From Cytophagales bacterium (GTDB lineage Bacteria; Bacteroidota; Bacteroidia; Cytophagales; Microscillaceae): a DNA stretch of 39,673 bases. Positions 8,797-17,388 of this stretch are shown piece by piece. Where the stretch lies: contig RDZE01000037.1 of NCBI GenBank assembly GCA_004293905.1, forward strand, positions 1-39,673, given 5' to 3'. Every line of letters begins with the position of its first letter. Within the stretch, counting starts at the first letter, position 1. A model generated the notes under the pieces. The model ran no database searches. It saw only the letters and a list, made by a program, of their open reading frames with translations, and was not told the origin of the DNA. Both the position numbers and the translations under genes were made by a program.

Positions 8797-10590
8797 ATGA
8801 GCATGAAATCATTATATTTATCTATTTTGTTAATAGGCATCATAAGCCTTCTGAAAAGCAATGTACAAGCCCAAAACAACAGCATAGAATCGCTGAAAAA
8901 AACCATACAAAAAGATAAAAAAGACATAGCCGAAGTAAATGCACTTACAGAGTTAGGGCGAATACTGCAAGTTTCACAACCTCAACAAGCCATTCAATAT
9001 GCGGAACAAGCCGAAACAATCGCCAAAAAAATCAATTACCAAGAAGGTTTAGCCGATGCTTGGGCACTCAAAGCCGATATTACTGCTTTCCAAGAAAAAA
9101 GACCCGATAAAGCCATCAAATGGTACGAAGATGCCTACAGAAGTTACCAGAAATTATATGAAAAACAACTCATAGGGAAAGCAAAAATTTATAATTTTCT
9201 TACTAACAGCGCACTACCCGCCTACAAAATACTCATAGAACAAGGCGAATTGACACAAAAAGACAAGAAAGCCCTTAAAAAATACAAAGATTTGCACGCC
9301 GATATGTCTGAGTATGTAACCCAATTAGCGATTACGACTAACGAAAAACTACAAAAAACACAAACCGAACTCAAATACTCAGACGTAAAACTCAAATCTC
9401 AAGAATGGCAAAAAACACTCCTTGAGATAGAAAAAGAAATGCTCAAAGACAGCCTCGTCATCAAAGAATTGATAGAAAAAGCTCTTACCGATAGCCTTAT
9501 CAGGCAAGAATTTACCATCAAAGACAAAACCATAGAAATACTCAAGGAAAAAGCCAAAACCGAACGGCTTGAATACGAATCGGAAGTAAAAAATCTTGAA
9601 AATAATCGCCTACGATGGATTATCACTTCTATTGCTGTTACGCTTGTACTCATCGTATTACTAACACTTATACTCATTCGATTCAATAGAGTACAGAAGA
9701 AAAATAACCTCCTCTTGGCAAAACAACGCGAAGAAATAGACCATAAAAACCAACAAATCATAGGAAGCATCACCTATGCAAGTCGTATTCAAGAAGCAAT
9801 TTTGCCCCGCCCACAAGAACTTACAGAAGCCTTTGGCAATTTGCTCGTATTCTTCAAACCACGCGACATTGTTTCGGGCGATTTCTATTGGCTCGCCGAA
9901 ACACCCCCAGAACCCATATTCGGATTAGTAGAAACCCAGCGCGGGCGTTTATCTGCCTTCAGAGGAATCAAAGGGAGCAAAAGAATTTTTGCCGCCATTG
10001 ACTGCACAGGACACGGCGTACCCGGCGCATTTATGAGTATGATAGGCTATACATTGCTCAATGAAATTGTATTCCAACGCAATATCATACAACCCAACCA
10101 AATACTCATAGAATTGCACAAAGGCATCATAGATGCACTCAAACAAGGGCAAACAAGAATCAACGATGGTATGGATTTGGCACTTTGTGTGATAGACGAA
10201 GAACAAAAACAAATGCAATTTGCAGGGGCAAAAAACGCACTACTCTATTTCCAAAACGGTACGGCACATTTTATCAGAGGAAGTAAGTACCCCATTGGAG
10301 GTATTTTTTTACACAAAGAAGAAGACCGCGAATACCAAATACATACCATTGATATATCGCAGAAAACAACCTGCTACATGTATTCCGATGGGTTTCAAGA
10401 CCAATTCAATGCCCGCGAGAGAAAGAAATTTATGAGCAACCGCTTCCGTGATCTACTTGCCGAAATACACACTCTGCCCTTTGAACAACAGCATACAACC
10501 TTAGAAAAAACCTTTGAGGAGTGGAAAGGAGATACCAAACAAACCGATGATGTGCTTATTGTAGGTTTTCAAGTAGGAAATGAAGCATAA
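8797..10590 (+). CDS. Membrane SpoIIE/PP2C-type serine phosphatase with sensor-like N-terminus (1)
   Basis: A 597-residue signalling phosphatase. Signal peptide (residues 1-26), periplasmic helical repeat region resembling TPRs (about 30-180: QQAIQYAEQAETIAKK, DKAIKWYEDAYRSYQ), long charged coiled coil (180-270), one membrane helix (273-295), then a cytoplasmic SpoIIE domain (about 320-597). The domain has RDIVSGDFYW, DCTGHGVPGAFMSMIG and a C-terminal QTDDVLIVG; the Asp residues are the expected Mn2+/Mg2+ ligands. Such enzymes dephosphorylate Ser/Thr of small regulators, typically STAS or SiaC proteins. The stop is the first of four in-frame TAA triplets (10588-10599). It is homologous in layout to the gene at 23583-25736. 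A SiaC-type candidate substrate is encoded at 29177-29575. The signal sensed is unknown. Confidence 0.88.
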   Translation: MSMKSLYLSILLIGIISLLKSNVQAQNNSIESLKKTIQKDKKDIAEVNALTELGRILQVSQPQQAIQYAEQAETIAKKINYQEGLADAWALKADITAFQEKRPDKAIKWYEDAYRSYQKLYEKQLIGKAKIYNFLTNSALPAYKILIEQGELTQKDKKALKKYKDLHADMSEYVTQLAITTNEKLQKTQTELKYSDVKLKSQEWQKTLLEIEKEMLKDSLVIKELIEKALTDSLIRQEFTIKDKTIEILKEKAKTERLEYESEVKNLENNRLRWIITSIAVTLVLIVLLTLILIRFNRVQKKNNLLLAKQREEIDHKNQQIIGSITYASRIQEAILPRPQELTEAFGNLLVFFKPRDIVSGDFYWLAETPPEPIFGLVETQRGRLSAFRGIKGSKRIFAAIDCTGHGVPGAFMSMIGYTLLNEIVFQRNIIQPNQILIELHKGIIDALKQGQTRINDGMDLALCVIDEEQKQMQFAGAKNALLYFQNGTAHFIRGSKYPIGGIFLHKEEDREYQIHTIDISQKTTCYMYSDGFQDQFNARERKKFMSNRFRDLLAEIHTLPFEQQHTTLEKTFEEWKGDTKQTDDVLIVGFQVGNEA

Positions 10591-10632
10591 TAATAATAAT
10601 AGCAAAATAAACAACAACAAACAACAACAAAA

Positions 10633-12075
10633 ATGGAAAAAATAAGTGTATTTGATATTTTTAAAATAGGGGTAGGACCCTCAAGTTCGCACACGATGGG
10701 ACCTTGGCGCGCCGCACAACGTTTTTTGGAAGCCTTTACCCAACAATATCCCATAGAAATAGTAGAAAATATAGAAGTAAAATTATATGGCTCGTTAGCC
10801 AAAACAGGCAAAGGGCACGGTACGGACATTGCTGTAATATTAGGATTGGCAGGCGAAGACCCCGTAACTGTAAATCCTGATACTATTTTTGACATCATCG
10901 CCAACATAGAAAAAGAAGAACAAATAAAGCTGAAAAACATAAAAAATACGCCATTCATACCTGCACAAAATATTCATTTTCTAAGACAAGAAACCCTCAG
11001 CTTTCACCCCAACGGAATACGTTTTCTCATTCATACCATTCAAAATGAAACATTTGAGCGCACCTATTTTTCCATCGGTGGAGGATTTGTAGTAGAGGAA
11101 AAAGAAGAAAAAAATCAACTGCACACTACTAAAAATGTGGCAGATGCTTTGCCATACCCTATAGAAAAAGCCGTAGATTTATTGGCGCATGCCACAGAAC
11201 ATCAGCTTTCGCTTGCTGAAGTTATTTTTAGAAACGAACAATATTGGCGTAGCCCCGAAGAAACCCGAAAAGGTGTGTTGCAAATTTGGCACACCATGAA
11301 AGAATGTATTTACAGAGGCGCGCATACCGAAGGCGAATTACCCGGAGGGCTCAAAGTAGTCAGAAGAGCCTATCAAATGAACCAAAAACTGATTGGTATT
11401 GGTTTTGGAAAATACCAAAATGCAGACGAATGGCTCGCTACCATTCAATCGCAAAGTGCTGACTTTCAGAAAATACTCAAGTGGGTTAGTTGTTTTGCTT
11501 TGGCAGTCAATGAAGAAAATGCTGCTTTTGGGCGTGTTGTTACTGCTCCTACCAATGGCGCGGCAGGAGTAGTGCCAGCAGTTTTGATGTACTACTACTG
11601 TTTTTGTCAGAATGTAGACGAGCAAAAAATAACAAATTTCTTATTAGTTGCCTCCGAAATAGGGAGTATTTTCAAACGAAGTTCTACTATTTCGGCAGCT
11701 ATGGGAGGTTGTCAGGCTGAAATAGGGGTATCTTCAGCAATGGCTGCCGCTGCTCTTACGGAAGCCTTAGGCGGAACGCCCGCACAAGCATTGATGGCTT
11801 CTGAAATAGCTATGGAGCATCATTTAGGGCTTACCTGCGACCCAATTGGCGGATTGGTACAAATTCCTTGTATAGAACGAAATACTATGGGGGCTATCAA
11901 AGCCATTACAGCCTGCCATATCGCATTGGAAAGCGACCCCGCCAATGCACGTGTATCATTAGATGGAGTAGTACAAACCATGTGGCAAACTGCCCAAGAT
12001 ATGAACGAAAAATACAAAGAAACTTCAGAAGGAGGGTTAGCAGTAAATATTCCAGTGAGTGTACCAGAGTGTTAG
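10633..12075 (+). CDS. sdaA: L-serine ammonia-lyase, iron-sulfur dependent, single chain
   Basis: Converts L-serine to pyruvate and ammonia using a [4Fe-4S] cluster. The 480 residues cover both the beta domain (start, [19 protein letters not shown]) and the catalytic alpha domain ([53 protein letters not shown]), the fused form as in E. coli SdaA. The three cluster cysteines are visible in GGCQAE, TCDPI and IPCIE. The 42-base gap upstream is built from TAA and AAC repeats, an unstructured A/C-rich leader with no Shine-Dalgarno box. It may be co-transcribed with the phosphatase gene. Its stop lies 4 bases from the convergent DUF2461 stop. Confidence 0.96.
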   Translation: MEKISVFDIFKIGVGPSSSHTMGPWRAAQRFLEAFTQQYPIEIVENIEVKLYGSLAKTGKGHGTDIAVILGLAGEDPVTVNPDTIFDIIANIEKEEQIKLKNIKNTPFIPAQNIHFLRQETLSFHPNGIRFLIHTIQNETFERTYFSIGGGFVVEEKEEKNQLHTTKNVADALPYPIEKAVDLLAHATEHQLSLAEVIFRNEQYWRSPEETRKGVLQIWHTMKECIYRGAHTEGELPGGLKVVRRAYQMNQKLIGIGFGKYQNADEWLATIQSQSADFQKILKWVSCFALAVNEENAAFGRVVTAPTNGAAGVVPAVLMYYYCFCQNVDEQKITNFLLVASEIGSIFKRSSTISAAMGGCQAEIGVSSAMAAAALTEALGGTPAQALMASEIAMEHHLGLTCDPIGGLVQIPCIERNTMGAIKAITACHIALESDPANARVSLDGVVQTMWQTAQDMNEKYKETSEGGLAVNIPVSVPEC

Positions 12076-12079
12076 GAAA

Positions 12080-12733
12080 TTATAATTCCATTGCTTCATT
12101 CAAAAAATGAATAAAAGGTTGCATACTCTTAAATACAGTGAGAGTATGCGCTAAAAAATTGTCTGAACAGAGTACTTTATCACTTATGAGGTGATGGACA
12201 ATAAAACTTTTCTTGCGCAATAAGTCTATTTCGGGGTGGTCTTTGGCATAACCTTTCGGGGCTGTCTTGAGCGATTCGCCCTCTATTTGGTTAAAAAACT
12301 GCCTAAAATCAGAAGATTCAGTTATTTTTTTGAGTGTAGCACTGTTATAATCTATTTCCTGCCTTATTTTGTGCAAATAATCGGCTGGAGGTTGGTATGC
12401 ACCTCCAGCCAACATAGATTTTTCAGGTTCAATGTGTAAATAATAACCAGCCGCAGTAGATTTTTTCCCTCCTTTGGCAAAGTAAGCCCCAATATGAGTT
12501 TTATAGGGAGATTTATCACTGCTAAAGCGCACATCGCGATAAATCCTAAATACCAAGTCTTTAACAGTCAAATCGGCGAGGCTATCATCAAACTTTATCA
12601 ATTCTTTAAGCATAGAAGAAACAAATGCCTCGTGTTGCTTTTTTATTGATAAATAGGCAGACTTATGCGCCTCAAACCACTCCTTGTTGTTATTGTTCTT
12701 TAAGTCGTGGAGAAAAGAAAGCAGTTCTTCCAT
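12080..12733 (-). CDS. DUF2461 (TIGR02453) family protein
   Basis: 217 residues matching the DUF2461 family by its hallmarks: NNNKEWFEAHKSAY near the start, VFRIYRDVRFSSDKSPYKTH in the middle, GGKKSTAAGYYLHIEPEKS, and GGAYQPPADYLHKIRQEID. The function of the family is unknown. It is soluble, with no signal peptide. It begins 12 bases after the rpsT stop, so it is likely co-transcribed with the ribosomal protein gene. Confidence 0.88.
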   Translation of the reverse strand: MEELLSFLHDLKNNNNKEWFEAHKSAYLSIKKQHEAFVSSMLKELIKFDDSLADLTVKDLVFRIYRDVRFSSDKSPYKTHIGAYFAKGGKKSTAAGYYLHIEPEKSMLAGGAYQPPADYLHKIRQEIDYNSATLKKITESSDFRQFFNQIEGESLKTAPKGYAKDHPEIDLLRKKSFIVHHLISDKVLCSDNFLAHTLTVFKSMQPFIHFLNEAMEL

Positions 12734-12744
12734 CGATGGAGTAT

Positions 12745-12999
12745 TTATGCCAATTGGTTTACAAACTTTGTGAGTTTGGATTTATTATTAGCCGCTTTGT
12801 TTTTATGGATTACATTTTTGCGCGCCAAACGGTCTATCATTGCTGATACTTTTTTAAGCAATGTTTGTGCTTCTGCTTTTTCTTTACTTGCACGTAGTTT
12901 TTTGATAAAAGTACGCGTTGTTTTTAGTTGAAAACGATTAATGAGGCGTTTTTTCTCATTGGAACGAATACGTTTTAATGCTGACTTATGATTTGCCAT
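12745..12999 (-). CDS. rpsT: Ribosomal protein S20
   Basis: 84 residues, highly basic, all-helical, starting MANHKSALKRIRSNEKKRLI and with the S20 pattern TTRTFIKKLRASKEKAEA and IDRLARKNVIHKNKAAN. It binds 16S rRNA in the small subunit. It is the first gene of a probable operon with the DUF2461 gene. Its promoter core is identical over 15 bases to that of rplS at 31185-31199. Confidence 0.97.
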   Translation of the reverse strand: MANHKSALKRIRSNEKKRLINRFQLKTTRTFIKKLRASKEKAEAQTLLKKVSAMIDRLARKNVIHKNKAANNKSKLTKFVNQLA

Positions 13000-13038
13000 G
13001 AGTTTGCGTATATATGGGTTTGAGATGTATATATTTTA

Positions 13039-13078
13039 GGGTTGCAAAGATATACTTTTTTTTTGAAATTACCAGCAA
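13039..13078 (-). promoter_or_regulatory. rpsT promoter (ribosomal-protein type core)
   Basis: On the minus strand: TTG at 13076-13078, a 23-base spacer, and -7 box TATCTTTG (13045-13052) followed by CAACCC. The 15-mer ATATCTTTGCAACCC (13039-13053) recurs exactly upstream of rplS. Confidence 0.7.
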
Positions 13079-13094
13079 AAAAAACTTATTTTTG
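13063..13094 (+). promoter_or_regulatory. Promoter of mnmD
   Basis: TTG (13063-13065), 21-base spacer, -7 box TATTTTTG (13087-13094). It overlaps the upstream part of the opposing rpsT promoter. Its position rules out any mnmD start upstream of about 13100. Confidence 0.55.
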
Positions 13095-13154
13095 TACTAT
13101 AAACAACTATGCTTGTTTGAAAGTTTATATAAAAAAAGGTTATCCAATAATTAT

Positions 13155-13841
13155 ATGCCCTTAGAATTACTCTTGACTGACGATGGCTCTTATACGCTTT
13201 ATAGCTCTGATTTTCAGGAGATTTACCACTCAAGACAGGGTGCGCTTACGGAGTCCATGCATGTGTTTATCAAAGCAGGGTTGGAATTTGTTTTAGGAAA
13301 GCACAAACACATAGAACTCTTAGAAGTGGGCTTTGGTACAGGACTGAACGCGCTTTTGAGTTTGCAGGTAATCAAAAATCTTGATGATATTCGTATCAAT
13401 TATCATGGCATAGAGCCTATTTTGCCCCCCTATGCTATGGTTGAAGCATTGGCTTATCCCTGCCAATTAGATGATTTTTCTTTGGAAAAAGACTTTAAAG
13501 CCATTCACCAATGCCCTCCTTTTGAGATGCGAACCATCAAAGAAAATTTTGCTTTTAGGCTTCTGCCAATTCCTTTTGAACAGTTTATGGGCGATAGAGC
13601 CTTTAATCTTATATTTTATGATGCTTTTGCACCTTCGCACCACGAGGCTATGTGGCAGCCTATTGTTTTTGAAAAAATCACCCAATGGCTTGCACCTGAG
13701 GCGGTTTTGGTTACTTATTGTGCAAAAGGAGTGTTCAAACGTATGCTCAAAGAATTGGGCTTCCATATAGAATCGTTGCCAGGACCTGGACGCAAACGCG
13801 AAATGACCAGAGCTATCTGGATAGGAAATGGAAAAAAATAA
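13155..13841 (+). CDS. mnmD: tRNA 5-methylaminomethyl-2-thiouridine methyltransferase (MnmD type)
   Basis: Single-domain counterpart of the methyltransferase half of MnmC, catalysing the last SAM-dependent methylation at the wobble uridine of some tRNAs. With ATG 13155 (MPLELLLTDDGSYTLYSSDF) the protein has 228 residues. It opens with the family pattern TLYSSDFQEIYHSRQGALTE, has the SAM-binding loop EVGFGTGLNALLSL near residue 57, DAFAPSHHEAMW in the middle, and GPGRKREMTRAIW at the end. No oxidase domain follows. The further-upstream in-frame start is rejected because the promoter box lies inside it and the added residues look random. Its stop is one base from the convergent kinase stop. Confidence 0.92.
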   Translation: MPLELLLTDDGSYTLYSSDFQEIYHSRQGALTESMHVFIKAGLEFVLGKHKHIELLEVGFGTGLNALLSLQVIKNLDDIRINYHGIEPILPPYAMVEALAYPCQLDDFSLEKDFKAIHQCPPFEMRTIKENFAFRLLPIPFEQFMGDRAFNLIFYDAFAPSHHEAMWQPIVFEKITQWLAPEAVLVTYCAKGVFKRMLKELGFHIESLPGPGRKREMTRAIWIGNGKK

Positions 13842-13842
13842 C

Positions 13843-15117
13843 TTATAACATAGGCATGGTAATCGTAAAGCGGCTTCCTTTGCCTACTTCACTCTCCAAT
13901 TTGATATTGCCACGATGGGCTTCTATCATCAGTTTTACATAGTGTAGCCCCAAACCAAAACCTTTTACATTGTGGACATTGCCTGTTGAAACCCTATAAA
14001 ACTTATCAAAAATATGTTTTTTGTCTTTGGTCGCGATGCCTATACCGTTGTCTTCTACCGAGAAAACAACCTTATTTTTCTTATTTTTGCTTACAATAGT
14101 GATGAGGGGCTGTTCTTGTGAGTACTTGAGCGCATTGTCTATTAAATTATGGATAATATTATTCAAATGAACTCTATCAGCACTTACAATAACAGGCTGT
14201 TTGTCTAATTGTAGTAACAATTCGGCATTTTTTTGCTTCAGCAATGGCTTCATATTGTGCGCTATTTCAGTAATGAGTGCGTTGAGGTCTATGGCTTCTT
14301 TATGCAGTTTAAATTCTTCTTTTTCCAGAATAGCCATTTGTAAAACACGTTCTACTTGGTTTTTGAGCCTATTATTTTCTGTTTTTATAATTTGAGCATA
14401 GTTCTGCAAGCGGTGAGGGTGTTCATTGATGTCGGGCTTCAATAAAACATCACTGGAAAGTGCTATAGTTGAAATAGGCGTTTTAAACTCGTGCGTCATA
14501 TTGTTAATAAAATCTGTTTGTATTTCAGATAAACGTCTTTGTTTGATAATAACAAATAAAGTATAAGAAAAAAAGATAACAACAATTAGCAGTACTAATG
14601 AAGAAAATATCCAAATATCCATTTGCCCAAATAAATATTCTTGCCTTTTAGGAAAATATACACCGAAATAATAGTTTTCACTGCTCCATTTTGGGAAAAT
14701 AGCTTGGTTTTTTTTGTTTTGATAAGTACTGTTAGGGTTCATGGATACATAATTGCCATAAACCATATTGCTACTGATACAGTCATAGATACCATACTCA
14801 AAATCGAGGAATATATCGCGTGCCTGAAATTCTGTTTTGAGATAAAGCTCTAACTTCGAGGCATCTATGACATCATTGACCATCACGATATAGTAATTAG
14901 AGGAAACCTGACTGACAGGATTGACCAAAACGGAGGGGTTATTATTATAAATGAGGATTCTTTCTGCGACATTCTTGAGGGCAATGTGCATCGTTTGGTC
15001 AAATTGTTTGTCTTTGAGGTCAAAAGCTTTTTTTACCCAAAATATTTGAATAACAATAATCCCCGTAAGAGAAATGGTGGCTAAAATAACGAAAAGCTGA
15101 ATATTTCTTTTTTTCAT
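13843..15117 (-). CDS. Two-component sensor histidine kinase, orphan
   Basis: 424 residues. Membrane helix near 8-28, a periplasmic sensor domain of about 140 residues with no family I recognise, a second helix (WIFSSLVLLIVVIFFSYTLF), then HisKA with the phosphoacceptor in FINNMTHEFKTPIST and a HATPase_c domain (N box NNIIHNLIDNALKYS, G1 DNGIGI, G2 GFGLGLHYVK). The layout is common in Bacteroidota kinases whose response regulator is usually adjacent. Here the next gene downstream is convergent mnmD, and upstream lies a 690-base non-coding stretch, so no partner regulator is encoded nearby. The CATTAAC repeats at 15157-15194 sit 40-77 bases upstream of the start, which suggests (inference) control by a response regulator. 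Confidence 0.92.
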   Translation of the reverse strand: MKKRNIQLFVILATISLTGIIVIQIFWVKKAFDLKDKQFDQTMHIALKNVAERILIYNNNPSVLVNPVSQVSSNYYIVMVNDVIDASKLELYLKTEFQARDIFLDFEYGIYDCISSNMVYGNYVSMNPNSTYQNKKNQAIFPKWSSENYYFGVYFPKRQEYLFGQMDIWIFSSLVLLIVVIFFSYTLFVIIKQRRLSEIQTDFINNMTHEFKTPISTIALSSDVLLKPDINEHPHRLQNYAQIIKTENNRLKNQVERVLQMAILEKEEFKLHKEAIDLNALITEIAHNMKPLLKQKNAELLLQLDKQPVIVSADRVHLNNIIHNLIDNALKYSQEQPLITIVSKNKKNKVVFSVEDNGIGIATKDKKHIFDKFYRVSTGNVHNVKGFGLGLHYVKLMIEAHRGNIKLESEVGKGSRFTITMPML

Positions 15118-15156
15118 ATAGGCAAATAAAGATGAAAAAAAGGACTTTTTTTATTC

Positions 15157-15194
15157 CATTAACTTTTCATTAACAATCTTTACATTTCATTAAC
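15157..15194. promoter_or_regulatory. Three CATTAAC direct repeats, probable operator
   Basis: CATTAAC occurs at 15157-15163, 15168-15174 and 15188-15194, with start-to-start distances of 11 and 20 bases, i.e. one and two helical turns. Such phased direct repeats are typical of OmpR/PhoB-family binding sites. They lie between the divergent kinase gene and the -7 box at 15217-15224; the last repeat is where a -33 element would be. Confidence 0.5.
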
Positions 15195-15216
15195 AGACAA
15201 ATCAAAAAAGCCCTCG

Positions 15217-15224
15217 TATATTTG
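15217..15224 (+). promoter_or_regulatory. -7 box upstream of the RNA candidate
   Basis: TATATTTG is a perfect TAnnTTTG match. No TTG lies 17-23 bases upstream; instead the third CATTAAC repeat ends 22 bases before it, as expected for an activator-dependent promoter. Confidence 0.5.
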
Positions 15225-15230
15225 TATATG

Positions 15231-15400
15231 AAAAGCAATAAGCTATCATGTAGCTCTTAGATGTTTTAAGTGTTGGTTAGAACTCAATTACGAAACGGAG
15301 TAGAACTTGCTTGCACACTACGACAGTAGCTTTAAGTTGTTTTAGATTTAAGTAGTTTTTAGATTTTTGGAGAAGAAGCCCTATTTGTGTAGGGCTTTTT
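15231..15400 (+). ncRNA. Putative small RNA, about 170 nt
   Basis: Transcript candidate bounded by the -7 box at 15217-15224 and the terminator at 15376-15401. No open frame of useful length is present. Local stems are visible: AGCTA/TAGCT (15241-15255), CTTA/TAAG (15256-15270), and a nested stem AACTT (15304-15308)/AAGTT (15334-15338) enclosing CTAC/GTAG (15318-15329). It matches no RNA family I recognise; 6S-like features are not evident. Transcription is inferred only from the signals. Confidence 0.45.
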
Positions 15401-15401
15401 C
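15376..15401 (+). terminator. Intrinsic terminator of the RNA candidate
   Basis: AAGCCCTA pairs perfectly with TAGGGCTT around a 6-base loop and runs into TTTCTTTTTA. No coding gene ends upstream on this strand within 1500 bases, so it must serve a non-coding transcript. Confidence 0.8.
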
Positions 15402-15440
15402 TTTTTATTTCTGAATATATAAGCAAATTTAATGCAAAAA

Positions 15441-15703
15441 AAGAAAGTCATCACTCATTATTTTTACTCTCTATTCATTTATCGGCAAGCCTCACTGTAG
15501 GCGAGCGGGATTAGACAGCAATGCTTGTTACAATACAGAATTGAGCTACGCTTATTCAGCAATTTTGCATTTAAGAAGCATTGCTGTCTAATTATAGCAC
15601 GCTGAATGTCAGGAGTGCCCGATGATGTATGTTTAGCTTTACTGCTGGCTGTAGCGATGCGCTACAAAAATGCTAAAAATAAGTTTCGATGACTTTCTTA
15701 TGA
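15441..15703. repeat. Nested inverted-repeat (fold-back/MITE-like) element
   Basis: Outer arms AAGAAAGTCATC (15441-15452) and GATGACTTTCTT (15688-15699) are perfect complements. Inner arms TTAGACAGCAATGCTT (15511-15526) and AAGCATTGCTGTCTAA (15576-15591) are perfect over 16 bases. Sequence between the arms pairs imperfectly (around 15480-15510 against 15592-15630), and the right arm carries an extra hairpin (TGTAGCG/CGCTACA inside TTTAGC/GCTAAA, about 15630-15675). GCAAAAA flanks both sides (15434-15440 and 15704-15710), a possible but weak target duplication. No ORF is present. The rest of 15401-15808 holds only AT-rich sequence and the degP promoter. Confidence 0.6.
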
Positions 15704-15754
15704 GCAAAAATAGACTTTTTTCTGTAAAAAAAATATTTTTTCTCTTTTTTTTCA

Positions 15755-15762
15755 TACATTTG
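15755..15762 (+). promoter_or_regulatory. -7 box of degP
   Basis: TACATTTG matches TAnnTTTG, 46 bases before the degP ATG. No TTG at standard spacing is visible, so an alternative sigma factor or an activator is possible. Confidence 0.4.
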
Positions 15763-15808
15763 TTTTATTATCTTTCATACATATTAGTACATACTATACC
15801 ATAAAGAA

Positions 15809-17311
15809 ATGCAAATTTCCAAAAAACTCTATTTCATTAGCCTGCTCGTAGCATCACTTTTGGGCGGATTGATGGCGTTGGGCTTCTCTAAATTATTTTC
15901 CAAAAGTGGCTATGCAACCATTACTGGGCAAGACGAGCAACTCAATAATTTGCAACAAATCCTTAAAAATCCACAGTTTAAAGTGCCCGATGGCGTTAAT
16001 TTTCTCATCGCCTCTGACCTAACCAAAAAAGCAGTGGTGCACATACGTATCAGTTATAAAAAAGGAAAAGCCAAAAAACTCAATACTGATGAAGAATATA
16101 TGGAAGAACTTTTTAGGCAATTTCACGGAGAAAACCCAAAGTATAAAATGCCACAATTATCATCAGGTTCGGGGGTTATCATTTCGGCTGATGGCTATAT
16201 TGTTACCAATAACCACGTAGTAGACAATGCCTCAGATATAGAAGTTGTGTTGGAAGACAAACGGAGTTTTAAGGCGCAATTGATTGGTAAAGATGCCTCT
16301 ACAGATTTAGCATTGCTGAAAATAGAAGCACAAGAACTCCCTTTTATCAAATATGCCAAAGCTGATGAAGTAAAAGTAGGAGAGTGGGTCTTGGCGGTAG
16401 GAAATCCTTTTGACCTTACCTCTACAGTAACTGCGGGTATTGTGAGTGCTAAAGGGCGAAATATTAATCTTCTGCAAGATAATCAAGGCGATGGCAACTA
16501 TGCAATAGAGTCTTTTATACAAACCGATGCAGCAGTAAATCCGGGTAATTCGGGTGGGGCGTTGGTAAACTTGAAGGGCGAATTAGTAGGTATCAATACT
16601 GCAATTGCTTCACAAACAGGAACTTATTCAGGGTATTCTTTTGCCATTCCTGTAGATATTGTCAAAAAAGTAACGGAAGATTTGCTCAAATATGGACAAG
16701 TGCAAAGAGGCGTTTTAGGAGTGCAAATAGGTGATATAGATGCCAATATTGCCGCTCAGTTGGGTCTGAAAGAGGTAAAAGGGGTTTATTTAGTAGGAGT
16801 CGCCGAAAATGGGTCGGCTTATAAAGCAGGGCTAAGAGAGGGGGATATTGTCATTAAAATTAATAATAGAGCCATTAATACTTCGGCAGAGTTGCAGGCA
16901 ACAATAGCAATGTATAGACCGGGCGATGTATTGTCTATAGTATACATCAGAGATAAAAAAGAAGCTACTGCCAGCGTAACACTTTTGAGCCGAGAGGGGA
17001 GCACTGAAATTGTAAAAAATACCAATAATCTTAAAAGCACTACTAAAGTATTGGGTGCACTCTTGGGCAATGTATCGGAAGAGGAACTCAAAAAATTGGG
17101 CATTACGCATGGGGTAAAAGTAGTGGAAGCAAACGAGGGTAAAATGCGAGAAGCAGGCATCAGAAAAGGTTTTATTATTACTCATTTCGGAGAGATACCC
17201 GTTGGCGATGTGGGCGATATTACTAAAATAATGAAAAATAATAAAAGAATTATTGTGATAGAGGGCATATACCCTAATGGGGACAAGGCTTACTATGCCA
17301 TAGGGCAATAA
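15809..17311 (+). CDS. degP: HtrA/DegP-family periplasmic serine protease
   Basis: Periplasmic protease/chaperone that degrades or refolds misfolded envelope proteins. 500 residues: an N-terminal membrane or signal segment (about 7-30), trypsin-like domain with the triad His136 (TNNHVVDN), Asp166 (STDLALL) and Ser248 (NPGNSGGA), then PDZ1 (about 300-385: GVLGVQIGDI.. with SAYKAGLREGDIVIKIN) and a shorter, divergent second PDZ (about 420-500: GVKVVEAN..MREAGIRKGFIITHFG). Ser248 sits in a textbook oxyanion loop, so it should be active. The gene stands alone. The hairpin at 17316-17345 ends it and also the convergent DUF4097 gene. Confidence 0.96.
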   Translation: MQISKKLYFISLLVASLLGGLMALGFSKLFSKSGYATITGQDEQLNNLQQILKNPQFKVPDGVNFLIASDLTKKAVVHIRISYKKGKAKKLNTDEEYMEELFRQFHGENPKYKMPQLSSGSGVIISADGYIVTNNHVVDNASDIEVVLEDKRSFKAQLIGKDASTDLALLKIEAQELPFIKYAKADEVKVGEWVLAVGNPFDLTSTVTAGIVSAKGRNINLLQDNQGDGNYAIESFIQTDAAVNPGNSGGALVNLKGELVGINTAIASQTGTYSGYSFAIPVDIVKKVTEDLLKYGQVQRGVLGVQIGDIDANIAAQLGLKEVKGVYLVGVAENGSAYKAGLREGDIVIKINNRAINTSAELQATIAMYRPGDVLSIVYIRDKKEATASVTLLSREGSTEIVKNTNNLKSTTKVLGALLGNVSEEELKKLGITHGVKVVEANEGKMREAGIRKGFIITHFGEIPVGDVGDITKIMKNNKRIIVIEGIYPNGDKAYYAIGQ

Positions 17312-17315
17312 AAAA

Positions 17316-17345
17316 ACTACCTTGCATGAATTATGTAAGGTAGTT
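17316..17345. terminator. Bidirectional terminator between degP and the DUF4097 gene
   Basis: AACTACCTT (17316-17324) pairs with AAGGTAGTT (17337-17345), extended inward by GCAT/ATGT with one wobble around a GAATT loop. On the minus strand it runs into seven T, on the plus strand into a weaker T tract. Confidence 0.8.
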
Positions 17346-17388
17346 AACACTTTTTACTGTATGAAAAAAGGAGGTTATGTAGTAATAA

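Noticed and set aside
10588..10632. TAA/AAC short repeats as a phase-variation tract
   Set aside because: They lie after the phosphatase stop and before the sdaA ATG, so length changes would not alter a reading frame; they look like an A/C-rich leader.
13471..13770. 99-codon frames on both strands
   Set aside because: Both lie inside mnmD, whose motifs are unmistakable.
15228..15260. Ten-codon peptide MKSNKLSCSS as a leader peptide
   Set aside because: Its ATG lies before the transcription start implied by the -7 box at 15217-15224, so it would not be on the RNA.
15434..15710. GCAAAAA flanks as proof of transposition
   Set aside because: A-rich heptamers are common here; kept only as a hint in the fold-back finding.
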